NCBI RefSeq assembly: GCF_018860545.1
Contig: NZ_JAHKPN010000018.1
Coordinates: 1-64,000, forward strand
DNA: 64,000 bases
From: Winogradskyella psychrotolerans
Lineage (GTDB): Bacteria; Bacteroidota; Bacteroidia; Flavobacteriales; Flavobacteriaceae
Reading direction: 5' to 3'
Part shown: piece after piece, positions 44,051 through 52,061 of the stretch
Layout: the number at the start of each line of letters is the position of its first letter
Numbering within the stretch: position 1 is the stretch's first letter
Position numbers and translations under genes: made by a program
The notes under the pieces: model-generated
The model's database searches: none
Told to the model about the DNA's origin: nothing
Seen by the model: only the letters and a program-made list of their open reading frames with translations

Positions 44051-45859
44051 ATGGCTTTAACAAAATCACTACATAGTTTTCATATACCAGTTATGGGTTT
44101 AGCGTATACTATTGATAGTCCAATTCGTGTGGCTCAATATGGTATTTCGTCCGTAGTTTCTATCATAGACGATGAGCTGATAGAAAAAATGAATGCGTTT
44201 TACAGTAAAAAATTCAACTTACCCTATCAAGAAATAACAAAAAAAGCACAAGACTATCGTGCAGAACGTATCACATCATATTTAAATTTAGCCGATACGA
44301 TTGTTAAGGATAAATTCTCAAAATTTAAAACAGAACTTTCTGAAAGCAAAACCGCTTTAGAAAACTTTATAGCAACATTACCGAATACTTCTAATTTTAA
44401 GGAAGGGCTTTCTAATTTATTACAGGAAGGTGTTGCATTTAAGGATGCCGTTAAAAACTATCTAGAAACCCATTTGAAAGCTGGAGATATTGATGTTAAC
44501 ATTATGACGAAAGTCGATAAGGATAACTTTGTTAAAGGCGAACAATTACCAACAGAATATAATGATGCACATGCATCGCTACGTGGGTTTGCTAATAGCA
44601 ATTTAAGTTCATCGGTTGTACTTTCTGCAGGAATGAATCCTAGATTATACAGCTACTTTGAGAATTTTAAAGACTTTTTTCCAGATGCGAACGGTCAGTT
44701 GAAAAAGAAAATCATTTTAAAAGTTAGTGATTACCGTTCCGCAACTATTCAAGGCAAATTTTTAGCTAAAAAAGGCCTTTGGGTATCAGAATATAGAATA
44801 GAATCTGGTTTAAATTGTGGTGGTCATGCGTTTGCGACCGAAGGCTTTTTATTAGGTCCAATTTTAGAAGAATTCAAAACTAAAAAAGCAGAGTTAATAA
44901 ATGACACGTATCAGGTTTATGTAAAAGGGTTACGTCAAAAAGAACGTGTTGTTCCTGAGCAACCTTTAGAATTAAAAATTACGGTTCAAGGAGGTGTGGG
45001 CACAGCAGATGAGCATGCCTTTTTACTTGAACATTATAAGGTAGATTCCGTGGGTTGGGGTACACCATTTTTATTAGTGCCAGAGGCGACCTCTGTAGAT
45101 CAGCACACACGAGATTTATTGATGAAAGCCAAAGAACAGGATTTGTATTTAAGTGGGATTTCTCCTTTGGGTGTGCCATTTAATACCATAAAGGGTACCA
45201 CTAACGAATTACATAAACAAAAACGTATTGCTACTAATAAAGCAGGCAGTTCTTGTCCGAAGAAGTTTTTGGCATTAAGCAAAGAATTTGGGGCAGAAGG
45301 GATTTGCACGGCTTCAAAAAAATATCAAGATGTTAAGTTGCAAGAATTAGAAGCTAAAAAAGAGGACATGTCTTTTAATACGTATCAAAATGCTAAAGCT
45401 AAAATAACAGAGAAAGCATGCCTTTGTGTGGGTTTAGCTAATGCATCTTATTTGGAAAATGGTATTGGTATTAAAGGGCAAGAGCAAGGAGTTGTTATTT
45501 GTCCGGGTCCAAACATGGCATATTTTGATAAAGAAGTATCACTCTCTCATATGATACAGCATATTAATGGCAATGCCACGGTACTTTCAAATGCAAATCG
45601 TCCAAACATGTTTATAAAGGAATTAAAAATGTATGTGGATTATTTAAAAAATGAAATCAATACAATTTCTGAGGATCTTACTGCGAAACAAATTAAAAAA
45701 TGGACGGCTTTTAAAAGTAATCTATGCGATGGTATTGCTTACTATCAACATTTGTTTGTGCCCTCTTCATCTTCAAATTATGAAGTAATCCAAAGTGAAC
45801 TTCAAATTTATAAAGATGAATTAATAAGTGTGACCATTCCTGAACTGGAAAAGGTCTAA
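44051..45859 (+). CDS. Large unknown protein with nitronate monooxygenase/FMN-barrel-like segments
   Basis: A 602-residue cytoplasmic protein with no signal or TM. Near the start, PVMGLAYTIDSPIRVAQYGI reads like a TIM-barrel entry strand of nitronate monooxygenase or IMPDH-type enzymes. Later ESGLNCGGHAFATEG and ITVQGGVGTADEHAFLLEHY followed by SVGWGTPFLLVPEAT resemble FMN phosphate-binding strands of such barrels. Residues 70-190 and 300-420 are helical insertions. Conserved-looking Cys occur in SSCPKKF, GICTASKKY and ACLCVGLAN, perhaps a metal or Fe-S site. No named family recognised. Single gene with its own terminator. Confidence 0.55.
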   Translation: MALTKSLHSFHIPVMGLAYTIDSPIRVAQYGISSVVSIIDDELIEKMNAFYSKKFNLPYQEITKKAQDYRAERITSYLNLADTIVKDKFSKFKTELSESKTALENFIATLPNTSNFKEGLSNLLQEGVAFKDAVKNYLETHLKAGDIDVNIMTKVDKDNFVKGEQLPTEYNDAHASLRGFANSNLSSSVVLSAGMNPRLYSYFENFKDFFPDANGQLKKKIILKVSDYRSATIQGKFLAKKGLWVSEYRIESGLNCGGHAFATEGFLLGPILEEFKTKKAELINDTYQVYVKGLRQKERVVPEQPLELKITVQGGVGTADEHAFLLEHYKVDSVGWGTPFLLVPEATSVDQHTRDLLMKAKEQDLYLSGISPLGVPFNTIKGTTNELHKQKRIATNKAGSSCPKKFLALSKEFGAEGICTASKKYQDVKLQELEAKKEDMSFNTYQNAKAKITEKACLCVGLANASYLENGIGIKGQEQGVVICPGPNMAYFDKEVSLSHMIQHINGNATVLSNANRPNMFIKELKMYVDYLKNEINTISEDLTAKQIKKWTAFKSNLCDGIAYYQHLFVPSSSSNYEVIQSELQIYKDELISVTIPELEKV

Positions 45860-45887
45860 TTCTTTTATTTTTAGATGTTATACAATT

Positions 45888-45920
45888 AAAAAGCCTTTAC
45901 CGCGAAGTAAAGGCTTTTTA
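45888..45920. terminator. Bidirectional rho-independent terminator
   Basis: AAAAAGCCTTTAC pairs with GTAAAGGCTTTTT around a CGCGAA loop, with T tracts on both strands, between the genes ending at 45859 (plus) and 45956 (minus). Confidence 0.88.
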
Positions 45921-45955
45921 ATTTCAAGTTTAAAAATATGTCTGTGCAACAGTGC

Positions 45956-47110
45956 TTATGATTTTAAAAGTTCTTTAACCTTAGCTTCTAGAGCGTTGCC
46001 TCTAAGATTCTTAGCTACTATTTTTCCTTCTGCATCTAATATAAATGTAGCAGGAATAGCAGTAATATTATAAAGTTGAGCTATTGGGTCTTGAAAATAT
46101 TGCAAGTTAGAAACATGAGTCCATGTAAGTTTGTCTTTTTCAATAGCATTGACCCAAGTTTGCTTAGGATCTTTTTGGGTACGTGTACCATCTAAAGACA
46201 CCCCAATAATTTCTAACCCTTGATCATGATATTGATTGTAAATTCTAACCACATTTGGGTTTTCTCTTCGGCATGGTCCACACCAAGCTGCCCAAAAATC
46301 AATGATGGTAACTTTTCCTTTCACATCGTTTAGACTCACTGAAGTTCCTTCAGGTGTTGGCGCTGTAAAATTTGGTGCTACTTTACCAATATTAACACGT
46401 GATTTTTTCTGATAGGCAACCATTAAATTATCTAAATTAATTTTAACAGAGACTCCTTTTGGAGATGATTTTAATTCGGAATTAAGCATGTTGTAAGCAG
46501 CTAATAAATCATCAATTTTGGCATTGTTCTTAGAAGCTTCAATCTCAATTAATGCTAAACTGTAGTAGCTATCGGTATGATTTTTTATGAAATTAATAGG
46601 GAACTCTTGGAGTTGCTTTTCGGCTGTGGCAACAAGATTTGCAATAGAGTCTCTTTTGGTTGCCGTTTGGTTCGCTCTATAATTTCTTAATTGAATTTTT
46701 AAATCCATAGCTTCTTTCCGGATTAGAGCAAACTCATTTTGATAGGTTTTAAAATCATGTTGAGATGAAGATCCCGAGATTTCAGATTGTGATATATTAG
46801 CTTTATTGATATCAATATTGATAATATTATTTTCAAGCATAAAATTCAACTTACCATTTACTGAATTTACAGAAATTGAAGAAAGTGATGGATATAAAAC
46901 CTTACCTGTAAATGAAAATTTTTCATCAATTACAATTGCTGTATCAATAACACGTTCCATTCCATTTCTCTCAACTATTTTCAAATACGATCGCACACCA
47001 TTATAAACACCTGGAGCATTACCATTAATAATGAAATCTGTTCGTGTTTCTTCAGTTTTACAACCTAAAAACAAAAGTCCAATGAGGATGAAGCTAAATA
47101 CGTTTCTCAT
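45956..47110 (-). CDS. TlpA-like thioredoxin lipoprotein with DUF4369-type N-terminal domain
   Basis: A 384-residue exported protein. The lipobox LLFLGCKTEE near residue 17 predicts a lipoprotein. The N-terminal beta domain (FIINGNAPGVYNGVRSYLKI) matches the DUF4369 type seen in Bacteroidota. A helical middle follows, then a TlpA/ResA thioredoxin domain from about residue 245 with the redox motif WAAWCGPCRRENP and the cis-Pro loop ITAIPATFILDAEG. Predicted periplasmic disulfide reductase for cytochrome c maturation or metal-sensitive proteins. TATATTTG lies upstream at 47161-47154 on the minus strand. Confidence 0.88.
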   Translation of the reverse strand: MRNVFSFILIGLLFLGCKTEETRTDFIINGNAPGVYNGVRSYLKIVERNGMERVIDTAIVIDEKFSFTGKVLYPSLSSISVNSVNGKLNFMLENNIINIDINKANISQSEISGSSSQHDFKTYQNEFALIRKEAMDLKIQLRNYRANQTATKRDSIANLVATAEKQLQEFPINFIKNHTDSYYSLALIEIEASKNNAKIDDLLAAYNMLNSELKSSPKGVSVKINLDNLMVAYQKKSRVNIGKVAPNFTAPTPEGTSVSLNDVKGKVTIIDFWAAWCGPCRRENPNVVRIYNQYHDQGLEIIGVSLDGTRTQKDPKQTWVNAIEKDKLTWTHVSNLQYFQDPIAQLYNITAIPATFILDAEGKIVAKNLRGNALEAKVKELLKS

Positions 47111-47244
47111 AATTTGATTTAAATATAAAATTCTTAATTAATTTATAGTAGCACAAATATAAAAACAAAGGTTTAAAATCTCGTATTTAATAAATTGGAT
47201 AAAAGTTGATAACCTTAATCTTAATAGAATCCCATAATTTGCAA

Positions 47245-47252
47245 TACTTTTG
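47245..47252 (+). promoter_or_regulatory. mnmE promoter -7 element TACTTTTG
   Basis: Fits TAnnTTTG and ends 18 bases before the ATG at 47271. It overlaps the TTG that would begin the longer frame. Confidence 0.5.
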
Positions 47253-47270
47253 CATCAAAGAATTTTTAAA

Positions 47271-48677
47271 ATGCATAACGATACTATTGTAGCTTTGGCA
47301 ACGCCATCAGGAAGTGGTGCTATTGCGGTTATCCGATTGTCAGGAAAGGAAGCCATTGCTATAGCTTCCAAATGTTTTAAGTCTGTTTCTAATAAAGACT
47401 TGGAGCAACAAGCAACACATACGATCCATTTAGGGCATATTATGGAAGATCACCGAACGATTGACCAGGTTTTGGTTTCCATTTTTAAAGATCCTAATTC
47501 TTACACGGGTGAAAATGTTGTGGAGATATCGTGTCATGGCTCGTCTTACATTCAGCAAGAAATCATTCAACTTTTTTTAAGACAAGGTTGTAGAATGGCA
47601 ACGGCAGGTGAGTTTACCTTACGTGCTTTTTTAAATGGGAAGTTAGATTTGAGTCAGGCGGAAGCGGTAGCCGATTTAATTTCTAGTGATAATGAAGCGT
47701 CTCATCAAATAGCCATGCAGCAGATGCGTGGAGGGTTTTCATCTGAGATAGCGAAATTGCGTGAAGAACTTTTAAATTTTGCGTCGTTAATAGAATTAGA
47801 ATTAGACTTTGCTGAAGAAGACGTAGAGTTTGCAGACCGGACACAATTTAAGCAGTTGATAGAGCGTATCACTTTTGTATTGAAACGTTTGATAGATTCA
47901 TTTGCTGTTGGAAACGTTATTAAAAACGGAATTCCTGTAGCTATAGTTGGAGAGCCTAATGTGGGTAAATCGACTTTGTTAAATGCACTTTTAAATGAAG
48001 ACCGTGCTATTGTGTCTGAAATAGCTGGAACCACAAGAGATACCATTGAAGACGAAATTTCTATAGGAGGTATTGGTTTTCGGTTTATAGATACGGCAGG
48101 TATCCGAGAAACAGAAGATGTTGTTGAGAGTATTGGAATTAAGAAAACCTTTGAGAAGATTGCGCAAGCTCAAGTGGTGATGTTTTTAGCAAATAGTATT
48201 GAATTAGCGACAGGTGATACAGCGCTTAAAGCAATTGAGATAGAAATAGAAAAGATTAAGAATAAGTTTCCTCAAAAACAACTCTTAGTTATATTAAATA
48301 AAATTGATCAGATAACGGATTCTGAATTGGCTCATGTCTCTAATAGACTGCGTTCGCATGCCTCTACAGTTATTCCAATTTCTGCAAAAACAGGGTTTGG
48401 TGTAGAACAGTTAACCAACACACTTCTCAATTTAATAAACACAGGCGCTTTAAGAAATAACGAAACTATAGTAACCAATTCACGTCATTATGATGCTTTA
48501 TTGAAAGCCTTTGAAGAGATTGAAAAAGTGAAATATGGTTTAGAAACGGACTTGTCTGGGGATTTATTAGCGATTGATATTCGCCAAGCGTTGTACCACT
48601 TTGGTGAGATTACAGGTGAGATTACCAATGATGATTTGTTGGGTAATATTTTTGCTAATTTTTGTATCGGGAAGTAA
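47271..48677 (+). CDS. mnmE: tRNA modification GTPase MnmE
   Basis: 468 residues from the ATG at 47271; the frame extends to a TTG at 47250 that overlaps the promoter. MnmE with MnmG adds the carboxymethylaminomethyl or related group to wobble U34 of tRNAs. Visible are the formyl-THF-binding N-terminal domain with DTIVALATPSGSGAIAVIRLSG (in part), the G domain IVGEPNVGKSTLLNALL, DTAGIRETEDVVE and LNKID, and the universal C-terminus FCIGK. The terminal codons coincide with the insertion site of the genomic island, and the coding sequence is left intact. Confidence 0.95.
   Translation: MHNDTIVALATPSGSGAIAVIRLSGKEAIAIASKCFKSVSNKDLEQQATHTIHLGHIMEDHRTIDQVLVSIFKDPNSYTGENVVEISCHGSSYIQQEIIQLFLRQGCRMATAGEFTLRAFLNGKLDLSQAEAVADLISSDNEASHQIAMQQMRGGFSSEIAKLREELLNFASLIELELDFAEEDVEFADRTQFKQLIERITFVLKRLIDSFAVGNVIKNGIPVAIVGEPNVGKSTLLNALLNEDRAIVSEIAGTTRDTIEDEISIGGIGFRFIDTAGIRETEDVVESIGIKKTFEKIAQAQVVMFLANSIELATGDTALKAIEIEIEKIKNKFPQKQLLVILNKIDQITDSELAHVSNRLRSHASTVIPISAKTGFGVEQLTNTLLNLINTGALRNNETIVTNSRHYDALLKAFEEIEKVKYGLETDLSGDLLAIDIRQALYHFGEITGEITNDDLLGNIFANFCIGK
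48660..48677 (+). other. Putative attachment site in the mnmE 3' end
   Basis: TTTTGTATCGGGAAGTAA encodes the last MnmE residues and stop. Salmonella genomic island SGI1 uses the homologous 18-bp end of trmE/mnmE (consensus-like TTCTGTAT.GG.AAGTAA, from memory) as its attB. An integrase gene lies 590 bases downstream. The other copy of the repeat should lie beyond the window. Confidence 0.6.
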
Positions 48678-48684
48678 CTTACTT

Positions 48685-48747
48685 TCTTTTATTTGTTAAT
48701 CCCTTGTTATTGTTGATTTTATAGTGTTTTATCTTCTTTTATTTGTT
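48685..48747. repeat. Paired direct repeats TCTTTTATTTGTT at the island left end
   Basis: Two identical 13-bp copies at 48685-48697 and 48735-48747, 50 bases apart, just inside the island next to the mnmE stop. The position is right for integrase or excisionase arm-type sites, but no binding data exist. Confidence 0.5.
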
Positions 48748-48845
48748 GTTTATTTGCTCTTTTTTGATTAAATTTGTTGTATATCTGTTGCCTAAAATAT
48801 AGAATTGTTGCCCATTTCTGTTGGCGAAGATATTGGCGAAATGAT

Positions 48846-48895
48846 GCACCATAACGCACCACGTTGCACCATTACGCTACATAACGCACCATTTA
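48846..48895. repeat. Five 10-bp-periodic GCACC repeats
   Basis: Five consecutive 10-bp units: GCACCATAAC, GCACCACGTT, GCACCATTAC, GCTACATAAC, GCACCATTTA. They start exactly every 10 bases (48846, 48856, 48866, 48876, 48886) and end at the ATG of the zinc-finger/HTH gene at 48895. Same-face spacing suggests cooperative protein binding, possibly autoregulation by that HTH protein or integrase arm binding. Confidence 0.7.
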
Positions 48896-49260
48896 TGAGC
48901 AGTAATTTATTCATTCCTAAAACTTGTAAGCATTGCGGTAATGCATTTACAGCACGTACAACAGTTACTAAATACTGTGGCGATACTTGTGCAAAAAGAG
49001 CTTATAAGGCACGCAAACGTCAAGAAAAAATTCAAGCTACTCTTACTGAAGATATGCAACAGCAAAAACAAGTTGTTGAAGTTCGCAATCCTAATGCTGT
49101 AAATAACAAAGATTTTTTAAGCGTAACAGAAGCCTCACAACTGATTGGTGTGAGTAGATGGACCATTCAAAGAATGATTCAACAAGGACGTTTAAAAGCA
49201 GTTCCTTTTGGTAGAAAGCGTATTGTGGCCAGATGGCAAATAGAAAACCTTTTTAATTAA
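48895..49260 (+). CDS. Zinc-finger plus HTH (excisionase/MerR-type) DNA-binding protein
   Basis: 121 residues from the ATG at 48895; the frame extends upstream through the decamer repeats to a TTG at 48805, a less likely start. The N-terminus has a Cys4 finger (CKHCGNAF ... YCGDTCAKRAYKARKR). The C-terminal 50 residues are a winged HTH of the excisionase/MerR helix type: FLSVTEASQLIGVSRWTIQR, then QGRLKAVPFGRKRIV. It sits 7 bases before the integrase gene and directly follows the decamer array, so it is a good candidate for recombination directionality factor or regulator. Confidence 0.8.
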   Translation: MSSNLFIPKTCKHCGNAFTARTTVTKYCGDTCAKRAYKARKRQEKIQATLTEDMQQQKQVVEVRNPNAVNNKDFLSVTEASQLIGVSRWTIQRMIQQGRLKAVPFGRKRIVARWQIENLFN

Positions 49261-49267
49261 TTCCATT

Positions 49268-50362
49268 ATGAAAGTAACATTAAGACAACGCAAGAAGAAC
49301 GACAAAATAAGTCTGTATTTAGATTACTATCATAAAGGCAAACGTAAAACAGAATACTTACGCTTATACCTTACACCTAATCCTAAAACCAAAACTGAAA
49401 GAGAGGTTAATAAGAAAACCAAACAATTGGCTGAAACTATATGTGCACAGCGACAAATAGAAATTCAAAATGGTATTTATGGCTTTCAAGATATTGAAAA
49501 GCTAAAAGGTAGTTTTATTACTTATATCACAGCTTTAGCAGAAAAGAAAAATACAAGCTCTGGCAATTATGGTAATTGGAATAGTATGCTAAAACATTTA
49601 AAAAAGTTTTGTCCAACAGATGTTAGTTTTCAAGATATAGACAAATCGTTTGTTGAGCGTTTCAAAGAGTATTTAGATAAAGAAGCAATAGGTAGAGCAG
49701 GTAAGCAATTGTCTCAAAATTCAAAATATTCGTATTATGGTAAATTTTCAGCGGCATTAAAACAGGCGGTCAAGGATGGAATTTTAAAAGTAAATCCTGC
49801 AAATGGTGTAGAGTATTTTAAACAAGGAGAACCTCAACGAGAATTTTTAACGCTTGATGAATTACAAAAAGCAGTTAATACAGAATGTGAACTGCCTATC
49901 TTAAAGAATGCTTTTATTTTTTCAGCTTTAACCGGATTACGTTGGTCAGATATTGAAAAACTGATATGGTCAGAAATCCAGCACTCAAAAGAAATGGGAT
50001 ATTATATCCGATTTAGACAAAAGAAAACTAAAGGTGTCGAAACCTTACCAATATCAGACCAAGCAAGAAATCTATTAGGAGAAAAAGGTAATCCAGACGA
50101 TAAAGTATTTGATGGCTTACATTATAGTGCCTGGTCTAATTTAAAATTACAACAATGGATGATGAAGGCAGGTATTACTAAAACTATTACGTTTCATTGT
50201 GCGCGTCATACCTACGCTACCTTACAATTAACTTTGGGTACAGACATATATACTGTATCAAAATTATTAGGTCATAAAGAGTTACGAACTACACAGATAT
50301 ATGCCAAAGTAATTGACGATAAAAAGAAAGAAGCTGCTAACCGTATTCAACTGGATTTATAA
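49268..50362 (+). CDS. Tyrosine site-specific integrase
   Basis: A 364-residue integrase of the Bacteroidota conjugative-element type. The N-terminal arm-binding domain is VTLRQRKKNDKISLYLDYYH (1-35), with a SAM-like core-binding domain at about 85-185. The catalytic domain keeps Arg225 (GLRWSDIEKL), Lys253, HCARHTYAT with His310/Arg313, LLGHKEL with His336, and the nucleophile Tyr345 in TTQIYAKV. The complete set predicts an active enzyme. It presumably recombines at the mnmE 3' end. Confidence 0.93.
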   Translation: MKVTLRQRKKNDKISLYLDYYHKGKRKTEYLRLYLTPNPKTKTEREVNKKTKQLAETICAQRQIEIQNGIYGFQDIEKLKGSFITYITALAEKKNTSSGNYGNWNSMLKHLKKFCPTDVSFQDIDKSFVERFKEYLDKEAIGRAGKQLSQNSKYSYYGKFSAALKQAVKDGILKVNPANGVEYFKQGEPQREFLTLDELQKAVNTECELPILKNAFIFSALTGLRWSDIEKLIWSEIQHSKEMGYYIRFRQKKTKGVETLPISDQARNLLGEKGNPDDKVFDGLHYSAWSNLKLQQWMMKAGITKTITFHCARHTYATLQLTLGTDIYTVSKLLGHKELRTTQIYAKVIDDKKKEAANRIQLDL

Positions 50363-51309
50363 TGAAAGGAAGTATATTTTCAAGTTTAGTTTCTATAACC
50401 AATGGCTTACATAGAGATAATAGACAGGAAAAGGATTTTAAATACTTATTGTCTGATTTTAAATTGAACCAAAAAGCTAATAACGCAGTTTTTAAAGTAA
50501 ACTTTAAAAAGCCTTTAAATGCGAAAAAAGAATACTATCAAAAGCTAATAATTAATGAAACAGAAAATACAGTAGCATCATTTGTAAAGGAATTTCCGAA
50601 AAATGCAACTACACCAGAAAATAAATACAGCTATACCATTCTACTTAATAAATTTGATAAGTACTTAAATGACATTGCAACTTATATCAATAAAAGAGGT
50701 ATAACAACAGATTTAAATAATGATGACAATTATATCATAAACTACTTAAAAGTATCTGTAATAAGGTTGTATGCTGAACTACAAGAGCAATACGGACAAT
50801 TTTCGGAAAATACAAAATTCTCAATTTCTGAAATTGCAGAAAAATACTTTAATGATGAAACTTTTGATGTTAGCTTAATAGAAAAGAACACCACTAAAAA
50901 AGTTGCTACCAAAAAAACATCAAAAACGAAAGCAACACCCAAGACTTCTTTTGGATATAAAAGTAATGACACTTCAACTTTGCTAACTGTACTTAAACAA
51001 GTAAATCTAAAAATCGATTTGTTAGATAACCGCACAACTGTTGAACATTTGCACCAATTGTTATTAGCAAAAGATTTTGCAAATACAGAATCGCAAATTT
51101 ATCTTCAATGCGAAACTACACAGTTTAGTTACCTTGTAACAAAACTTAAACCATTTTTTAATGGTTTCAATCCTACCTCAATAGAACGTTCTGGAAAATT
51201 TATTACTAAAACAGGTACGCTATTAAAGGCGAATAATCTTCACAAAAACAAAATTCACAACCCAAAAGAAAAGGAAGAAATAGATAAAATCATCCAACAA
51301 CTGCAATAA
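50362..51309 (+). CDS. Unknown island protein coupled to the integrase
   Basis: A 315-residue protein whose ATG shares bases with the integrase stop (TAATG). Residues 1-150 are helical and Lys/Asn-rich. Residues about 175-200 are a Lys/Thr/Ala linker (KKVATKKTSKTKATPKTS), like the basic tails of DNA-binding proteins. The C-terminal part (205-315), LLTVLKQVNLKIDLLDNR and on, could be a winged-helix-like domain. RteC-type regulators of Bacteroidota elements are a possible relative; I cannot confirm that. Probably a regulator of integration or transfer. Confidence 0.6.
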   Translation: MKGSIFSSLVSITNGLHRDNRQEKDFKYLLSDFKLNQKANNAVFKVNFKKPLNAKKEYYQKLIINETENTVASFVKEFPKNATTPENKYSYTILLNKFDKYLNDIATYINKRGITTDLNNDDNYIINYLKVSVIRLYAELQEQYGQFSENTKFSISEIAEKYFNDETFDVSLIEKNTTKKVATKKTSKTKATPKTSFGYKSNDTSTLLTVLKQVNLKIDLLDNRTTVEHLHQLLLAKDFANTESQIYLQCETTQFSYLVTKLKPFFNGFNPTSIERSGKFITKTGTLLKANNLHKNKIHNPKEKEEIDKIIQQLQ

Positions 51310-51311
51310 AA

Positions 51312-51342
51312 AACAGTAAGAATAGTAAGAAACCTTACTGTT
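51312..51342. terminator. Hairpin after the integrase operon
   Basis: AACAGTAAG (51312-51320) pairs with CTTACTGTT (51334-51342), just after the stop of the 315-residue gene, followed by a T-rich stretch. It may end the integrase transcript. Confidence 0.5.
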
Positions 51343-51403
51343 GTCTTACCCTTGTTTTACACTCTTACTAAAATCGGGAAGCCAATTTTCAACCTTTGTC
51401 CTG

Positions 51404-51440
51404 TTCTTGAAAACCAAGAATGACATTTGGCCAGATGTCC
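51404..51440. promoter_or_regulatory. Two adjacent dyads upstream of the HTH operon
   Basis: TTCTTG (51404-51409) faces CAAGAA (51415-51420), and directly after it GACAT (51422-51426) faces ATGTC (51435-51439) around a central GGCC. The second dyad ends 26 bases before the ATG at 51466, so it fits an operator for the HTH products of this operon. Confidence 0.45.
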
Positions 51441-51465
51441 TCATTTATTTAAAACAAAATAAACG

Positions 51466-51768
51466 ATGGACACAAATATCATCGAAAAGTTAGACCGCAT
51501 TGAAAAACTCTTATTAGAGCAACAAACAATGCAAAAGCAAGTATTAAACTTTAATGAAACTTGCAAGTATTTAGAATTATCCCAATCGCACTTGTATAAA
51601 CTCACAAGTACGGGAACCATTCCACATTATAAACCGAATGGTAAAAAGATTTATTTCCAAAGAGAAGAGTTAGACCATTGGTTACTGCGTAACCGTATGA
51701 ACTCAAGAGACGAAATCGAACAGCAAGCTGCCGATTACCTTATTAAGAAAGGAGCGGTGAAGTTATGA
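51466..51768 (+). CDS. Small HTH (excisionase-like) protein 1
   Basis: 100 residues. An N-terminal coiled-coil (IEKLDRIEKLLLEQQTMQ) is followed by an excisionase/MerR-type HTH: VLNFNETCKYLELSQSHLYKL, then TGTIPHYKPNGKKIYFQREEL with its wing. Such tandem small HTH genes precede primase-like genes in Bacteroidota islands. The stop overlaps the next ATG by 4 bases. Confidence 0.82.
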   Translation: MDTNIIEKLDRIEKLLLEQQTMQKQVLNFNETCKYLELSQSHLYKLTSTGTIPHYKPNGKKIYFQREELDHWLLRNRMNSRDEIEQQAADYLIKKGAVKL

Positions 51769-52061
51769 CTGAAATAATCGATTTACTCTTAACGCTCTCT
51801 CAAGAAATAAAGGACATTAAAGCACGTATCGAATTGTTACGACAATCGAGAGCAGAAGTATTAAAAGATACGTGGATAGACAATCAAGATGTATTGCAGA
51901 CCTTACATATAAGTAAGCGAACGCTACAAACTTTAAGAACCAATGGCACTTTGCCTTACAGCAAAGTAAAAGGTAAATTTTACTATAAAGTTGCTGACAT
52001 AGAGCAATTGCTTCAAGACAACTACTACAACCATAATTTCAAGCAAGATGGAAATAAGTAG
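51765..52061 (+). CDS. Small HTH (excisionase-like) protein 2
   Basis: 98 residues with an N-terminal coiled-coil (IDLLLTLSQEIKDIKARIELL) and an HTH (WIDNQDVLQTLHISKRTLQT, then NGTLPYSKVKGKFYYKVADI). Clearly related to the preceding protein in layout but diverged. It overlaps the upstream gene by 4 and the downstream gene by 14 bases, so all four genes 51466-54704 are one translationally coupled unit. Likely excisionase or transfer regulator. Confidence 0.8.
   Translation: MTEIIDLLLTLSQEIKDIKARIELLRQSRAEVLKDTWIDNQDVLQTLHISKRTLQTLRTNGTLPYSKVKGKFYYKVADIEQLLQDNYYNHNFKQDGNK

Noticed and set aside
47250-47270. TTG start 7 codons upstream of mnmE
   Set aside because: It overlaps the TAnnTTTG element, and MHNDTIVALATPSG is the usual MnmE N-terminus.
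48805-48894. Upstream extension of the zinc-finger/HTH gene to a TTG
   Set aside because: The added residues are translations of the decamer repeats; the ATG at 48895 is more likely.
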